Source: Diaphorobacter aerolatus
GTDB lineage: Bacteria > Pseudomonadota > Gammaproteobacteria > Burkholderiales > Burkholderiaceae_C
Direction of reading: 5' to 3'
Assembly: GCF_014489535.1 (NCBI RefSeq)
Contig: NZ_CP060783.1
Coordinates: 2,294,001 to 2,358,000, forward strand
Length of the DNA stretch: 64,000 bases
The position numbers and the translations under genes were made by a program. Positions within the stretch are counted from its first letter, which is position 1. Each line of letters starts with the position of its first letter. This document shows, one piece after another, positions 1-8,482 of the stretch. The notes beneath the pieces are model-generated. The model made no database searches, was not told where the DNA came from, and was given only the letters and a program-made list of their open reading frames with translations.

Positions 1-2
1 CT

Positions 3-662
3 TCCTCCCTTGGAGAGGCGGACGCAGCCGATCACGACGGAGCACCCCGGAGCCGCTCCCTGGCGCTCTGGATTCTCAACGGTGTGGTCATGTTCGTGCT
101 TGCCGGCTTTGAACTCGGCATCGTGCTGCAGGGCCAGCGCCACCCCGATCTCTCCTCCCGAGAGGTGTCGTTGATGTTCGCCGAGTGCAGTCTGGTGATG
201 CTGGGCGTCAACGCGGTGCTGTTCTTCACCGGCCTGCTGGAGCGCGCCGACCCACGCCGCGTACTGGCCTGCGGCATGGTCCTGGGCATCGCCGGGCTCC
301 TGATGCTGGCCCGGCATGGCAGCGAGATGTGGCTGTACGTCGGCGTGAGTTTCACGGCTGCGGGCACGGGTCTCGTGCTCCCCACCCTGGCCTACCTCGC
401 TGCCGGCACCTCGGCGCGGCGGCTCGGTATCGCGATGGGAGGGCTCGCCGCGGCAGCCGGCCTCGGACAAACACTGGGATCGGCCGCCACCGGATGGCTA
501 TTCGGCGCTGTGATGCAGAGCACCTTTGCGTGGCTGTCGATTCCACTGGCCGCCACCCTCGCGCTGCTGCTCATTCCGCGGCATTGGTGGCCAGCCAACC
601 CCGTCCTGGTGAGCGCTTCACCGTCCCGCACTTTTCTCACTTCCACGGAAACCGAACCATGA
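3..662 (+). CDS. MFS transporter, C-terminal half (5' end outside window)
   Basis: The reading frame is open from the window edge, so only the C-terminal part is present. A charged linker leads into about six hydrophobic segments, consistent with the second six-helix bundle of a major facilitator superfamily permease in the inner membrane. Gly/Ala-rich helices such as GGLAAAAGLGQTLGSAATG fit MFS packing motifs. The substrate cannot be told. The stop overlaps the start of lemA (ATGA at 659-662), so the two are probably co-transcribed and translationally coupled. Confidence 0.7.
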   Translation, partial: SSLGEADAADHDGAPRSRSLALWILNGVVMFVLAGFELGIVLQGQRHPDLSSREVSLMFAECSLVMLGVNAVLFFTGLLERADPRRVLACGMVLGIAGLLMLARHGSEMWLYVGVSFTAAGTGLVLPTLAYLAAGTSARRLGIAMGGLAAAAGLGQTLGSAATGWLFGAVMQSTFAWLSIPLAATLALLLIPRHWWPANPVLVSASPSRTFLTSTETEP

Positions 663-1270
663 GACTGATCCTGATGTCCCTGCTCGCAGCGCTTGCCCTG
701 TCGCTGAGCGGATGCGGCTACAACGACTTCCAGCGGCTGGACGAGCAGACCAAGTCCGCCTGGTCCGAGGTGCTGAACCAGTACCAGCGGCGCGCCGACC
801 TGATCCCCAACATCGTCGCGACCGTCAAGGGCGAGACCAACTTCGAGCAGGAGACGCTGACCCGGGTGGTCGAGGCCCGCGCGAAGGCGACCTCGATCCA
901 GGCCACGCCGGAACTCGTCAACAACCCCGAGGCGTTCCAGAAGTTCCAGGCGGCACAGGGCGAACTGTCCGGCGCGCTGAGCCGGCTGCTGGTGGTGAGC
1001 GAGAACTACCCGCAACTCAAGGCGAACCAGGCTTTTCAAGACCTGCGTGCCCAACTTGAGGGCACGGAGAACCGCATCACCGTGGCGCGTGGGCGCTACG
1101 TGAAGGCGGTGCAGGATTACAACGTGCTCACGCGCAGCTTCCCGACCAACATCACGGCCAAGCTGTTCAGCTACGACGTCAAGCCCAATTTCTCGGTCGC
1201 CGACGAGAAGGCCATGGCGGCGCCGCCACAGGTCGATTTCGGCGCCTCGGCGCCGGCGGCGCGCCCCTGA
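659..1270 (+). CDS. lemA: LemA family lipoprotein
   Basis: 203-aa LemA-family protein. The start at 659 overlaps the preceding stop; a longer open frame upstream is only the shadow of the transporter. A signal peptide ends in a lipobox (LSGC, Cys19), so it is probably a lipoprotein with the helical LemA domain outside the inner membrane. Family motifs are clear: the segment around residues 35-55 (LNQYQRRADLIPNIV) and the later ENRITVARGRY helix. LemA proteins commonly sit beside TPM-domain proteins, as here with one base between the genes. Their exact function is unsettled; envelope-stress or membrane-protein quality control roles have been proposed. Confidence 0.92.
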   Translation: MRLILMSLLAALALSLSGCGYNDFQRLDEQTKSAWSEVLNQYQRRADLIPNIVATVKGETNFEQETLTRVVEARAKATSIQATPELVNNPEAFQKFQAAQGELSGALSRLLVVSENYPQLKANQAFQDLRAQLEGTENRITVARGRYVKAVQDYNVLTRSFPTNITAKLFSYDVKPNFSVADEKAMAAPPQVDFGASAPAARP

Positions 1271-1271
1271 C

Positions 1272-2177
1272 ATGAGAACGCCCAGAACAGCGGTGCTCTC
1301 TCCGGCGGCCCCTCTTCGGCTGGCCCCCGCTCTGGCCTGGCTGCTGCTGAGCCTGTTCCTTTCGGTCGCGTCCGCGCAGGAGTTGGTCGCCGTTCCCCCG
1401 CTGCAGGCGCGCGTCACCGATCTCACGGGAACGCTCGCCGCCGATCGTGTCGCCGCGCTGGATGCGCAGCTTCGGGCCTTCGAGCAACGCAAGGGCGTGC
1501 AGATCGCCGTGCTGATGGTCCGCTCGACGCGGCCCGAACCCGTCGAGCAGTACGCCCTGCGGGTGGTAGAGCAATGGAAGCTCGGCCGTCGCAAGGTGGA
1601 CGACGGCGCGTTGCTCCTGGTGGCCAAGGACGACCGCACCGTGCGCATCGAAGTCGGATACGGCATCGAGGGTGCGCTGAGCGACGTGGTATCGCGGCGA
1701 ATCATCGACGAGGTGATCACGCCGCGCCTGCGCCAGGGCGATTTCGACGGCGGCATCGCCGCAGGCGCCGAACAGATCATGCGGGTGATCGATGGCGAGG
1801 CCCTGCCTGCGGCGGACCCACGGCGGCAGGGGCAGACCAACGACATCGGGCAGGCTTGGCCCTTCCTGTTCGTCGCGGCCCTGATGCTGGGCGGAGTGCT
1901 ACGCAACGCCCTCGGCCGCCTTCCAGGCTCCCTGGTCACGGCTGGCGTGCTGGGTGCCGCTGCGTGGCTGTTGGTGGGCACCTTCGCGGTGGCCGCGGTG
2001 GCTGGACTGGCGGGATTCCTCGTCACGCTGCTGGGCATCGGCATGGGTGGCCACGGCGGCATGCACGGGCGCCACCGGGGAGGCGGCTGGCCGGGCGGAG
2101 GATTGGGCGGTGGTGGCGGTGGATTCCGCGGCGGCGGCGGCGGCTTCGGTGGCGGCGGCGCGTCAGGACGGTGGTGA
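1272..2177 (+). CDS. TPM-domain (YgcG-type) membrane protein with Gly-rich tail
   Basis: 301 aa. The N-terminal signal sequence ends near residue 36, followed by a TPM domain (about residues 45-165) with the family's VEQWKLGRRKVDDGALLLV and VGYGIEGALSD segments, two hydrophobic segments at about 190-255, and a tail that is almost only Gly with Arg, Phe and Trp. TPM domains are small alpha/beta modules found with LemA, with reported phosphatase activity or photosystem/membrane repair roles in some members. The domain probably faces the periplasm. It starts one base after lemA and ends one base before the next gene, so it is part of one operon. Confidence 0.88.
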   Translation: MRTPRTAVLSPAAPLRLAPALAWLLLSLFLSVASAQELVAVPPLQARVTDLTGTLAADRVAALDAQLRAFEQRKGVQIAVLMVRSTRPEPVEQYALRVVEQWKLGRRKVDDGALLLVAKDDRTVRIEVGYGIEGALSDVVSRRIIDEVITPRLRQGDFDGGIAAGAEQIMRVIDGEALPAADPRRQGQTNDIGQAWPFLFVAALMLGGVLRNALGRLPGSLVTAGVLGAAAWLLVGTFAVAAVAGLAGFLVTLLGIGMGGHGGMHGRHRGGGWPGGGLGGGGGGFRGGGGGFGGGGASGRW

Positions 2178-2178
2178 G

Positions 2179-2674
2179 ATGAACATGCAACGACTTCTTC
2201 GCCACCTTGCGACCACGGATCGCGCAGTCCGCCGCGCCTTCCCCCGTGCGCGCTGGATGCGATCGAGCAGGCCATCCGCACGGGAGAGTTCCAGCATGGG
2301 GCCAGCTGCGCTTCGTGGTCGAGGGTGCGCTGGACGGATCGCCACTGTGGCGCAACCAATCGCCGGGCGAGCGGGCGCTGGACCTGTTCGCACGCCTGGG
2401 TGTGTGGGATACGGCGCGCAACAGCGGCGTCCTGATCTACGTGCTGCTGGCCGACCGGGCCGTGGAGATCGTGGCCGATCGCGGCATCCATGCCTGTTGC
2501 GGTGCCGAAAGGTGGTCGGCTGTGTGCCAGCGCATGGAAGCCCAGTTTGCGCAGGGACGCTTCGAGGCCGGAGCCCTGGAAGGCATCGTGGCCGTCAGCC
2601 ACCTGCTGGCGCAGCATTTTCCGCGGGGCGCGGACCACGGCAACGAGTTGCCGGATCGGCCGGTCCTTCTTTGA
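2179..2674 (+). CDS. Second TPM-domain protein, split by two frameshifts
   Basis: A second TPM-like protein can be read only by changing frame twice: near the C run at 2241-2245 and the G run at 2298-2301. Frame 1 gives MNMQRLLRHLATTDRAVRR, frame 3 gives LDAIEQAIRTGEF, and frame 2 gives QLRFVVEGALDGSPLW through to the stop. Joined, it is about 165 aa with the TPM-like segments ARLGVWDTARNSGVLIYVLLADR and EIVADRGI. There is no signal peptide, as in the cytoplasmic companion proteins often paired with YgcG-type proteins. Both shifts are one-base deletions, so a sequencing artefact is likelier than a decayed gene, though decay cannot be excluded. Confidence 0.65.
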
Positions 2675-2699
2675 ACGACAACATCCTTGGAGACCTACC

Positions 2700-4061
2700 A
2701 TGCAACTTCAGTTTCTGGGTGCCACCGGCACCGTGACCGGTTCCAAATACCTGCTGCGCCATGGCGACGCGACCATTCTGGTGGACTGCGGCCTGTTCCA
2801 GGGATTCAAGCAGCTGCGCCTGCGCAACTGGGAGCCGCTGCCGGTCGCGCCCAAGACCGTCGACGCGGTCGTGCTCACCCACGCCCACATCGACCACAGC
2901 GGCTACCTGCCACTGCTGGCGCGACAAGGCTTTCGCGGCCGGGTTTACTGCACGTCCGCGACGCACGAGCTGTGCAAGATCCTGCTCACCGACAGCGGCC
3001 ATCTGCAGGAGGAAGAGGCGAAGTTCGCCAACCGGCACGGTTTCTCCAAACACCAGCCCGCGCTGCCGCTGTACACCCGTGAGGACGCCGAGCGCTGCCT
3101 GAAGCTGTTCGCGCCACGTCCGTTCTCTCAGGACTTCGAGGCGCTGCCCGGACTCACCGCGCGGTTGACGCCTTCCGGGCACATGCTCGGCTCGGCCTTC
3201 GTGCACCTCAACGATGGCCGGCGATCCGTGCTCTTCTCCGGCGACATCGGCCGGCCTAACGACCCGGTGCTGCGCCCGCCGGTGCAGGTCCCCGGCGCCG
3301 ACTACCTGCTGGTGGAATCCACCTACGGCAACCGCAAGCATGAAGCGTCCGACGCACTGGCGCAGCTGGAGACTGTCATCAACAAGACGGCCGCCCGTGG
3401 AGGGGTCGTGGTCATCCCAGCGTTCGCTGTCGGCCGAGCGCAGAGCCTGATGTACGGCATCTACCAACTCAAGAAGCAAGGGCGCATCCACCAGCACCTG
3501 CCCGTGTACCTGGACAGCCCGATGGCCATCGATGCCACACGGCTGTACCACGCCCATCGCGACGAGCACCGGCTCTCGCCCGAGGAATGCGAGGGCATGT
3601 GCCATGCCGCGAAGATCGTCAACAAGGTCGAGGAGTCCAAGGCGCTCAGCGCCGGTCGTGGACCGATGGTCATCATCTCCGCCAGTGGCATGGCCACGGG
3701 AGGCCGCGTGGTGCACCACCTCAAGTCATTCGCGCCCGACCATCGCAACACCATCCTGTTCGCCGGCTACCAGGCGGGCGGCACCCGTGGCGCCGCGATC
3801 GTGCACGGCGCGTCCACCGTCCGCATCCATGGCCAGGACGTGCCGATCGGCGCCGAGGTGGCCTCGCTCGACAACCTTTCCGCCCACGCCGATGCCGACG
3901 AGATCCTCGCGTGGATGCGCGGCTTCACGCAAACACCGCGCCGAACCTTCGTGACCCACGGCGAGCCGGAGGCGGCCGATGCGCTGCGCGCGCGGATCGA
4001 CCATGAACTGGGCTGGTCGGTTGCCGTGCCCGAGTACCTGCAGACGGTGGATCTGGTATGA
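2700..4061 (+). CDS. Metallo-beta-lactamase/beta-CASP RNA hydrolase
   Basis: 453-aa MBL-fold protein of the beta-CASP RNA-processing group (related to YsH1/CPSF-73). The zinc motif HAHIDH is at residues 61-66, followed by the GHMLGSA, SGDIGR and STYGNR segments and the C-terminal SAHADADE motif. These proteins cut RNA as endo- and/or exonucleases using two zinc ions, in the cytoplasm. The start at 2700 follows a GGAG ribosome site; the frame is open further upstream but non-coding in character. The last four bases overlap the next gene (ATGA), so RNA cleavage here is probably linked to nucleotide phosphorolysis. Confidence 0.9.
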   Translation: MQLQFLGATGTVTGSKYLLRHGDATILVDCGLFQGFKQLRLRNWEPLPVAPKTVDAVVLTHAHIDHSGYLPLLARQGFRGRVYCTSATHELCKILLTDSGHLQEEEAKFANRHGFSKHQPALPLYTREDAERCLKLFAPRPFSQDFEALPGLTARLTPSGHMLGSAFVHLNDGRRSVLFSGDIGRPNDPVLRPPVQVPGADYLLVESTYGNRKHEASDALAQLETVINKTAARGGVVVIPAFAVGRAQSLMYGIYQLKKQGRIHQHLPVYLDSPMAIDATRLYHAHRDEHRLSPEECEGMCHAAKIVNKVEESKALSAGRGPMVIISASGMATGGRVVHHLKSFAPDHRNTILFAGYQAGGTRGAAIVHGASTVRIHGQDVPIGAEVASLDNLSAHADADEILAWMRGFTQTPRRTFVTHGEPEAADALRARIDHELGWSVAVPEYLQTVDLV

Positions 4062-5611
4062 CGGCGCACCTGCACGAGACCGGCACCGGCACCGGCACCG
4101 GAGAGGATGGCGTGAACACGCTGCAGGCGTGGCGCACCGGCATCGACACCCATCAGGAGCCGGTGGTCTACATGCGGCGCGACTGCCCTGTCTGCCGGTC
4201 GGAGGGTTTCACGACCCAGGCGCGCGTGCAGCTGACGGCCGGCCGCCGCAGCATCGTGGCGACGCTCAGCGTCGTCGATGGGGATTGGCTGGCCGAGAAC
4301 GTCGCTGGCCTGTCCGAATCGGCATGGGCGTCGCTGGGGGCGCAGCCGGGCCAGCTGGTCACGGTGACCCATGCACCGCCGCTGGATTCGCTCAGCCATG
4401 TCCGGGCCAAGGTCTACGGCAATGCCCTGGGCGATGCCGAGTTCAGCGCCATCATCTCCGACGTCGCGGCGGGCCACTACTCGGACCTGCATCTGGCCAC
4501 CTTCATCACCGCCTGCGCCGGCGATCGCCTGGACCTCGCGGAGACCGTCTCGCTCACGAAAGCCATGATTGGCGTCGGTGACCGCATCGATTGGGGGCGC
4601 CCGCTGGTGGTGGACAAGCATTGCGTCGGCGGCCTGCCCGGCAACCGCACGACCCTGCTCGTGGTGCCCATCGTGGCCGCCTGCGGCCTCACGATGCCCA
4701 AGACGTCCTCGCGCGCCATCACTTCGCCGGCCGGGACGGCCGACACGATGGAGGTGCTGGCGCCGGTGAACCTGGATGTGCCGAGCATGCGGCGCGTGGT
4801 CGAACGCACGGGCGGCTGCATCGTCTGGGGCGGCTCGGTACGGCTCAGCCCCGCCGACGACATCCTCATCCGCGTCGAGCGGCCGCTGGACCTGGACAGC
4901 GAGGGCCAGCTCGTCGCCTCGGTCCTGTCCAAGAAGGCCGCCGCGGGCTCGACCCATGTGCTGATCGACCTGCCCGTGGGTGCCACCGCCAAAGTGCGCA
5001 GCGCGCAGGCCGCGGCGGCGCTCGGTCGGCGCCTGCAGGAGGTGGGCAGCGCCATCGGCCTGCACGTGGCCTTGCGCGTCACCGATGGTGAGCAGCCGGT
5101 CGGCCGCGGGATCGGCCCGGCACTGGAGGCCCGCGACGTGCTGGCCGTCCTGCAAGGGACGCCCGAGGCCCCGGCCGACCTGCGGGAGCGAGCGTTGCGG
5201 CTGGCGGCGGACATCCTCGAAATGGGCGGTGCAGCGCCCGCCGGCGGCGGCCTGACGCTCGCCACGCAGGTGCTGGCCGACGGCCGCGCCTGGGCCACGT
5301 TCCAGGCGATCTGCGCTGAGCAGGGCGGCCTGCGCAGCATCCCGGTGGCAACGCATCGGCACACCGTCGCATCGCCGTCCACGGGACGGGTCTCCCGAAT
5401 CGACAACCGGCTGCTCGCGCGGGCGGCCAAGCTCGCCGGAGCACCGACCGCCGCTGCCGCCGGCATCGACGTGCATGCGCGCCTGGGCGACCAGGTCGAA
5501 GCGGGACAGCCGCTCTTCACGCTGCACGCCCAGGCGCCGGGCGAGCTGGCCTATGCGCTGCAGTTCGTCCGCTCGCGCCCACCGATCTTCCAGATTTCGG
5601 AGAACCTATGA
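4058..5611 (+). CDS. Archaeal-type AMP/thymidine phosphorylase
   Basis: 517 aa, longer than E. coli DeoA (about 440). The phosphate-binding segment at residues 187-199 reads KHCVGGLPGNRTT and the next motif (216-230) TSSRAITSPAGTADT. As I recall the families, these match archaeal AMP phosphorylases (KHSVGGVPGNKTT) and not DeoA (KHSTGGVGD). AMP phosphorylase converts an NMP plus phosphate to base plus ribose-1,5-bisphosphate. The N-terminal domain carries CPVC at residues 43-46. Such proteins are usually annotated thymidine phosphorylase, and the substrate is unproven. It is coupled by ATGA overlaps to an RNA nuclease before it and a PRPP synthetase-like gene after it. Confidence 0.85.
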   Translation: MTAHLHETGTGTGTGEDGVNTLQAWRTGIDTHQEPVVYMRRDCPVCRSEGFTTQARVQLTAGRRSIVATLSVVDGDWLAENVAGLSESAWASLGAQPGQLVTVTHAPPLDSLSHVRAKVYGNALGDAEFSAIISDVAAGHYSDLHLATFITACAGDRLDLAETVSLTKAMIGVGDRIDWGRPLVVDKHCVGGLPGNRTTLLVVPIVAACGLTMPKTSSRAITSPAGTADTMEVLAPVNLDVPSMRRVVERTGGCIVWGGSVRLSPADDILIRVERPLDLDSEGQLVASVLSKKAAAGSTHVLIDLPVGATAKVRSAQAAAALGRRLQEVGSAIGLHVALRVTDGEQPVGRGIGPALEARDVLAVLQGTPEAPADLRERALRLAADILEMGGAAPAGGGLTLATQVLADGRAWATFQAICAEQGGLRSIPVATHRHTVASPSTGRVSRIDNRLLARAAKLAGAPTAAAAGIDVHARLGDQVEAGQPLFTLHAQAPGELAYALQFVRSRPPIFQISENL

Positions 5612-6507
5612 AACCTCTCGTTTTTCACCTGCCGGGCGACGAAGACTTCGCCGATGGACTGATCCGGGCGTTGGGCGCGCAGCGGGCTGCCCTGCAACTG
5701 CACCGGTTCCCGGACGGCGAGTCGCTGGTGCGGCTGGACGCCGACGTCACCGGCCGCACCGTCGTGATCGTGGCCAGCCTGGCACAGCCGGACGCCAAGG
5801 CGCTGCCCTTGTTGTTCGCCGCGGACGCAGCGCGCGACCTCGGCGCCACCCGCGTATTGCTGGCTGCGCCGTACCTGGCGTACCTGCGTCAGGACCGGCG
5901 CTTCAACACGGGCGAAGCCATCACGTCCCGCACGTTCGCTGCGCTGGTGTCGACGGTGTTCGACGGTATCGTCACCGTCGATCCCCATCTGCACCGCTAC
6001 CGCTCGCTCGGCGAGGTCTACCGGGTGCCGACCCGTGTGGTCCAGTCCGCGCCCGCCATCGCGGCCTGGGTCGCAGCCCATGTGGACCGTCCCGTGTTGA
6101 TCGGACCCGATGCGGAAAGCGAGCAATGGGTCCAGGAAGTCGCGCGCTTGGCTGGCGCGCCGTTCACGGTGTTGCAGAAGATCCGCCGGGGCGACAAGGA
6201 CGTGGAGGTCAGCCTTCCCGACACCGCGGCCCTGGCAGACCGCCAGCCCGTGCTCATCGATGACATCGTGTCCAGCGCGCGCACGATGATCCAGGCAATC
6301 GCCAGTGTGCGCAGCGTGGGATTGCCGCCACCGGTGTGCATCGGGGTGCACGCCCTGTTCGCCGCCGACGCGTACCACGCACTTCTTGCGGCAGGGCCCC
6401 AGCGGGTGGTGACCTGCGACACCGTGCCGCATGTCTCCAACGGCATCAGCGTGGTGGCACCGCTGGCGACAGCGGTGCAGGAACTGATGGAAGCCGGCGC
6501 GCCATGA
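5608..6507 (+). CDS. Divergent ribose-phosphate diphosphokinase (PRPP synthetase-like)
   Basis: 299 aa, two phosphoribosyltransferase-type halves. Visible landmarks are YLRQDRR (92-98), VDPHLH (124-129) and the PRPP loop LIDDIVSSARTM (216-227). The pyrophosphate/ribose region, normally SPDxGG, reads GPDAESEQW (166-174), so this is not the housekeeping Prs. The known family reaction is ribose-5-phosphate + ATP to PRPP + AMP. In this context it might instead handle ribose-1,5-bisphosphate, or run in reverse to make ATP; both are inference. The start overlaps the phosphorylase stop (ATGA at 5608). Confidence 0.82.
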   Translation: MKPLVFHLPGDEDFADGLIRALGAQRAALQLHRFPDGESLVRLDADVTGRTVVIVASLAQPDAKALPLLFAADAARDLGATRVLLAAPYLAYLRQDRRFNTGEAITSRTFAALVSTVFDGIVTVDPHLHRYRSLGEVYRVPTRVVQSAPAIAAWVAAHVDRPVLIGPDAESEQWVQEVARLAGAPFTVLQKIRRGDKDVEVSLPDTAALADRQPVLIDDIVSSARTMIQAIASVRSVGLPPPVCIGVHALFAADAYHALLAAGPQRVVTCDTVPHVSNGISVVAPLATAVQELMEAGAP

Positions 6508-6560
6508 GCCGCTGCGCCGCGCTCGCCATGACGCTCACGATCGAGGGGAGATGACTGCCC

Positions 6561-7204
6561 ATGTGCTTTTCCGCACCCGCCAGTTTCACGGCCGCAGCGG
6601 TTCTGCTGGGCCTGGGGACCGTCACCATGCGCCGGGCCCGCTCACGGCGCGAACTGCCGTATGCCGCCATCCCGCTGCTGTTCGGGGTCCAGCAACTGCT
6701 CGAAGGCATGCTGTGGCTGACGTTCCCCGACCGCGCGCCCTTGCTGAACGTGGCGCTGACGCATCTCTACTCGTTCTTCTCGCACGTCCTGTGGCCGATC
6801 TACGTCCCGCTGGCTGCGCTGGCGCTGGAGAGCGTCCGTTGGCGCCGTCGGGTTCTGGTGGCCATTGCAGTCGCGGGCGCGCTCGTCGGTCTGTACCTGC
6901 TGGCGATGCTGGTGAAGCTGCCCATCACGGCCCGCGTGGTCGGCCAGCACATCCTCTACGACTCTCCGCACTTCTACGTGATGACCACGATGGCCCTGTA
7001 TCTGATCGGCACCTGCGCAAGCCTGATGGTTTCTAGCCACCGGCGCGTGGCGGCTTTTGGGGTGGCCGCCTTTGTCTCCGCAATCGCCGCCTACATGTTC
7101 TATGCAACCTGGTTCATCTCGGTGTGGTGCTTCTTTGCCGCTGTGCTCAGCTTCATCGTGCTGTGGCAGTTCCGTGAGCCCGAGCGAGGCTGGCCGTGCC
7201 ATGA
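6561..7204 (+). CDS. DUF6629 family membrane protein
   Basis: About 213 aa, starting MCFSAPASF, the typical opening of DUF6629 proteins, with about seven hydrophobic segments and the conserved LLFGVQQLLEGMLWL helix. Function unknown. As written, the frame runs on without a stop into the dehydrogenase gene at 7452, but the 250 bases between code for another protein in a different frame. A one-base deletion near 7184-7190 would restore a stop at 7202-7204 overlapping the next ATG, matching the coupling seen elsewhere in this operon. It is not a genuine fusion protein. Confidence 0.7.
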
Positions 7205-7455
7205 CGAATCCTCCGGCCAGATTCAAGCCCGCACTGGCCTACGCGGACTGCGGCCGCACGCAGGGCCCGATGCGCCGCGCGGCGTTCTTCACGGTTCAGT
7301 TGCTCGACGGATTCGAGACCATGCGCGATGCGGTCGCCGGCCGGCTGCCGACGGTATTCGCGCAAGCGGAACTCGCGCAAGGCACCAAGACCGGGCACTT
7401 CATCGCCGCGTTCTGCATCCTGTCCCTGCACCGGGTAATCGAGGAGGGCTCATGA
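7201..7455 (+). CDS. Hypothetical 84-aa protein
   Basis: Begins ATGACGAATCC and ends in an ATGA overlap with the following dehydrogenase, so both ends fit a coupled operon. No signal peptide or membrane helix is evident; the middle contains GPMRRAAFFTVQLLDGFETMRD. I do not recognise the family. Its existence rests on the tight spacing and on codon composition like its neighbours. Confidence 0.5.
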   Translation: MTNPPARFKPALAYADCGRTQGPMRRAAFFTVQLLDGFETMRDAVAGRLPTVFAQAELAQGTKTGHFIAAFCILSLHRVIEEGS

Positions 7456-8482
7456 CCGCACAAAACCGTCTGTCCGTTCTGTTCTCCGACATCGCACCGG
7501 CGGACCAGGCCGCGCTGCAGCAACGGCTTCCGACCCACTGGCACGCGCACTTCGTCCAGAACGAACGCCTGGTGGTATCCGATGTCGGCGATGAAGACAC
7601 CGAGGTGCTGTGCGTCTTCGTGCGCACGCGCGTTGACGAATCGGTGCTCCGGTTGCTGCCGCGCGTGCGGCTCGTGGCAACGCGCTCCGCGGGCTTCGAT
7701 CACATCGACCTGCAGGCTTGCCGCCGACGCGGCATTGCCGTGTGCCACGTGCCGGACTATGGGTCCGCCAGCGTCGCCGAACATGCCTTCGCGCTGCTGC
7801 TGGGCGTGGCTCGCCATCTGACACAAGCCCACGAGCGGGCGCGCCAAGGTTCTTTCGCTTACCGCGGCCTCACCGGCTTCGAGCTGGAAGGAAAGACGCT
7901 GGGCATCGTCGGGCTGGGCCGGATCGGGCGCCACGTGGCCCGTATCGCCCTGGGCTTCGGCATGGAAGTTCTCGCGTACGACCCGGCCCTCGCCCATCGC
8001 TCGACATCACGGCAGCACCCATCGCCGGCGTCCGCGTGGTGACGTGGGAGCAGATCCTGCAAAGCAGCGATGTTCTGAGCCTTCATGTTCCGGCCACGCA
8101 GGCCACGCACCACCTTCTCGATGGCCAGGCCTTCGCGCGCATGAAACCGGGCATGGTACTGATCAACACGGCACGGGGTGCGCTCATCGACGAGGCCGCC
8201 CTGCTGCACGCACTGGAGGCAGGTACCGTCGCCGCAGCAGGTCTGGACGTGCTGGAACAGGAAGGGGATCTGTCTCCCGAAGTGCCCACGGGCTGCGGCG
8301 GACTGGGTTGCGATACCGGCTGGTCGGCATCCAGCCCACTGCTGACGCATCCGCGTGTGCTCGTGACACCGCATGTCGGGTTCAATACGTCGGAGGCGAT
8401 CGCGCGCATCCTCGACGAGACCATCTCGAACATCGCAGCCTGGCATGCGGGCCGCCTGCGCAACAGGTTGGATGAGCCATGA
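7452..8482 (+). CDS. D-2-hydroxyacid dehydrogenase (D-lactate dehydrogenase-like), one frameshift
   Basis: About 343 aa once a one-base deletion near 7993-7995 is allowed for. Catalytic-domain start, then the NAD-binding motif GIVGLGRIGRHVA, followed after the break by NTARGALID (substrate Arg), the LDVLEQE Glu region and TPHVGF (catalytic His). These define D-isomer-specific 2-hydroxyacid dehydrogenases, which reduce 2-oxoacids with NADH. With phosphoketolase and GAPDH on the same island it could reoxidise NADH, for example pyruvate to D-lactate; the substrate is inference. It overlaps the next gene by ATGA at 8479. Confidence 0.8.

Noticed and set aside
185..658. Upstream extension of the LemA frame
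   Set aside because: It overlaps the MFS transporter coding region; the signal peptide and ATGA overlap mark 659 as the start.
3767..5527. 586-codon minus-strand frame
   Set aside because: Antisense to the nuclease and phosphorylase genes; no motif or ribosome site.
6561..8042. One long frame fusing DUF6629 to the dehydrogenase
   Set aside because: The middle third is a shadow of the 84-aa gene; a lost stop by one-base deletion explains it.
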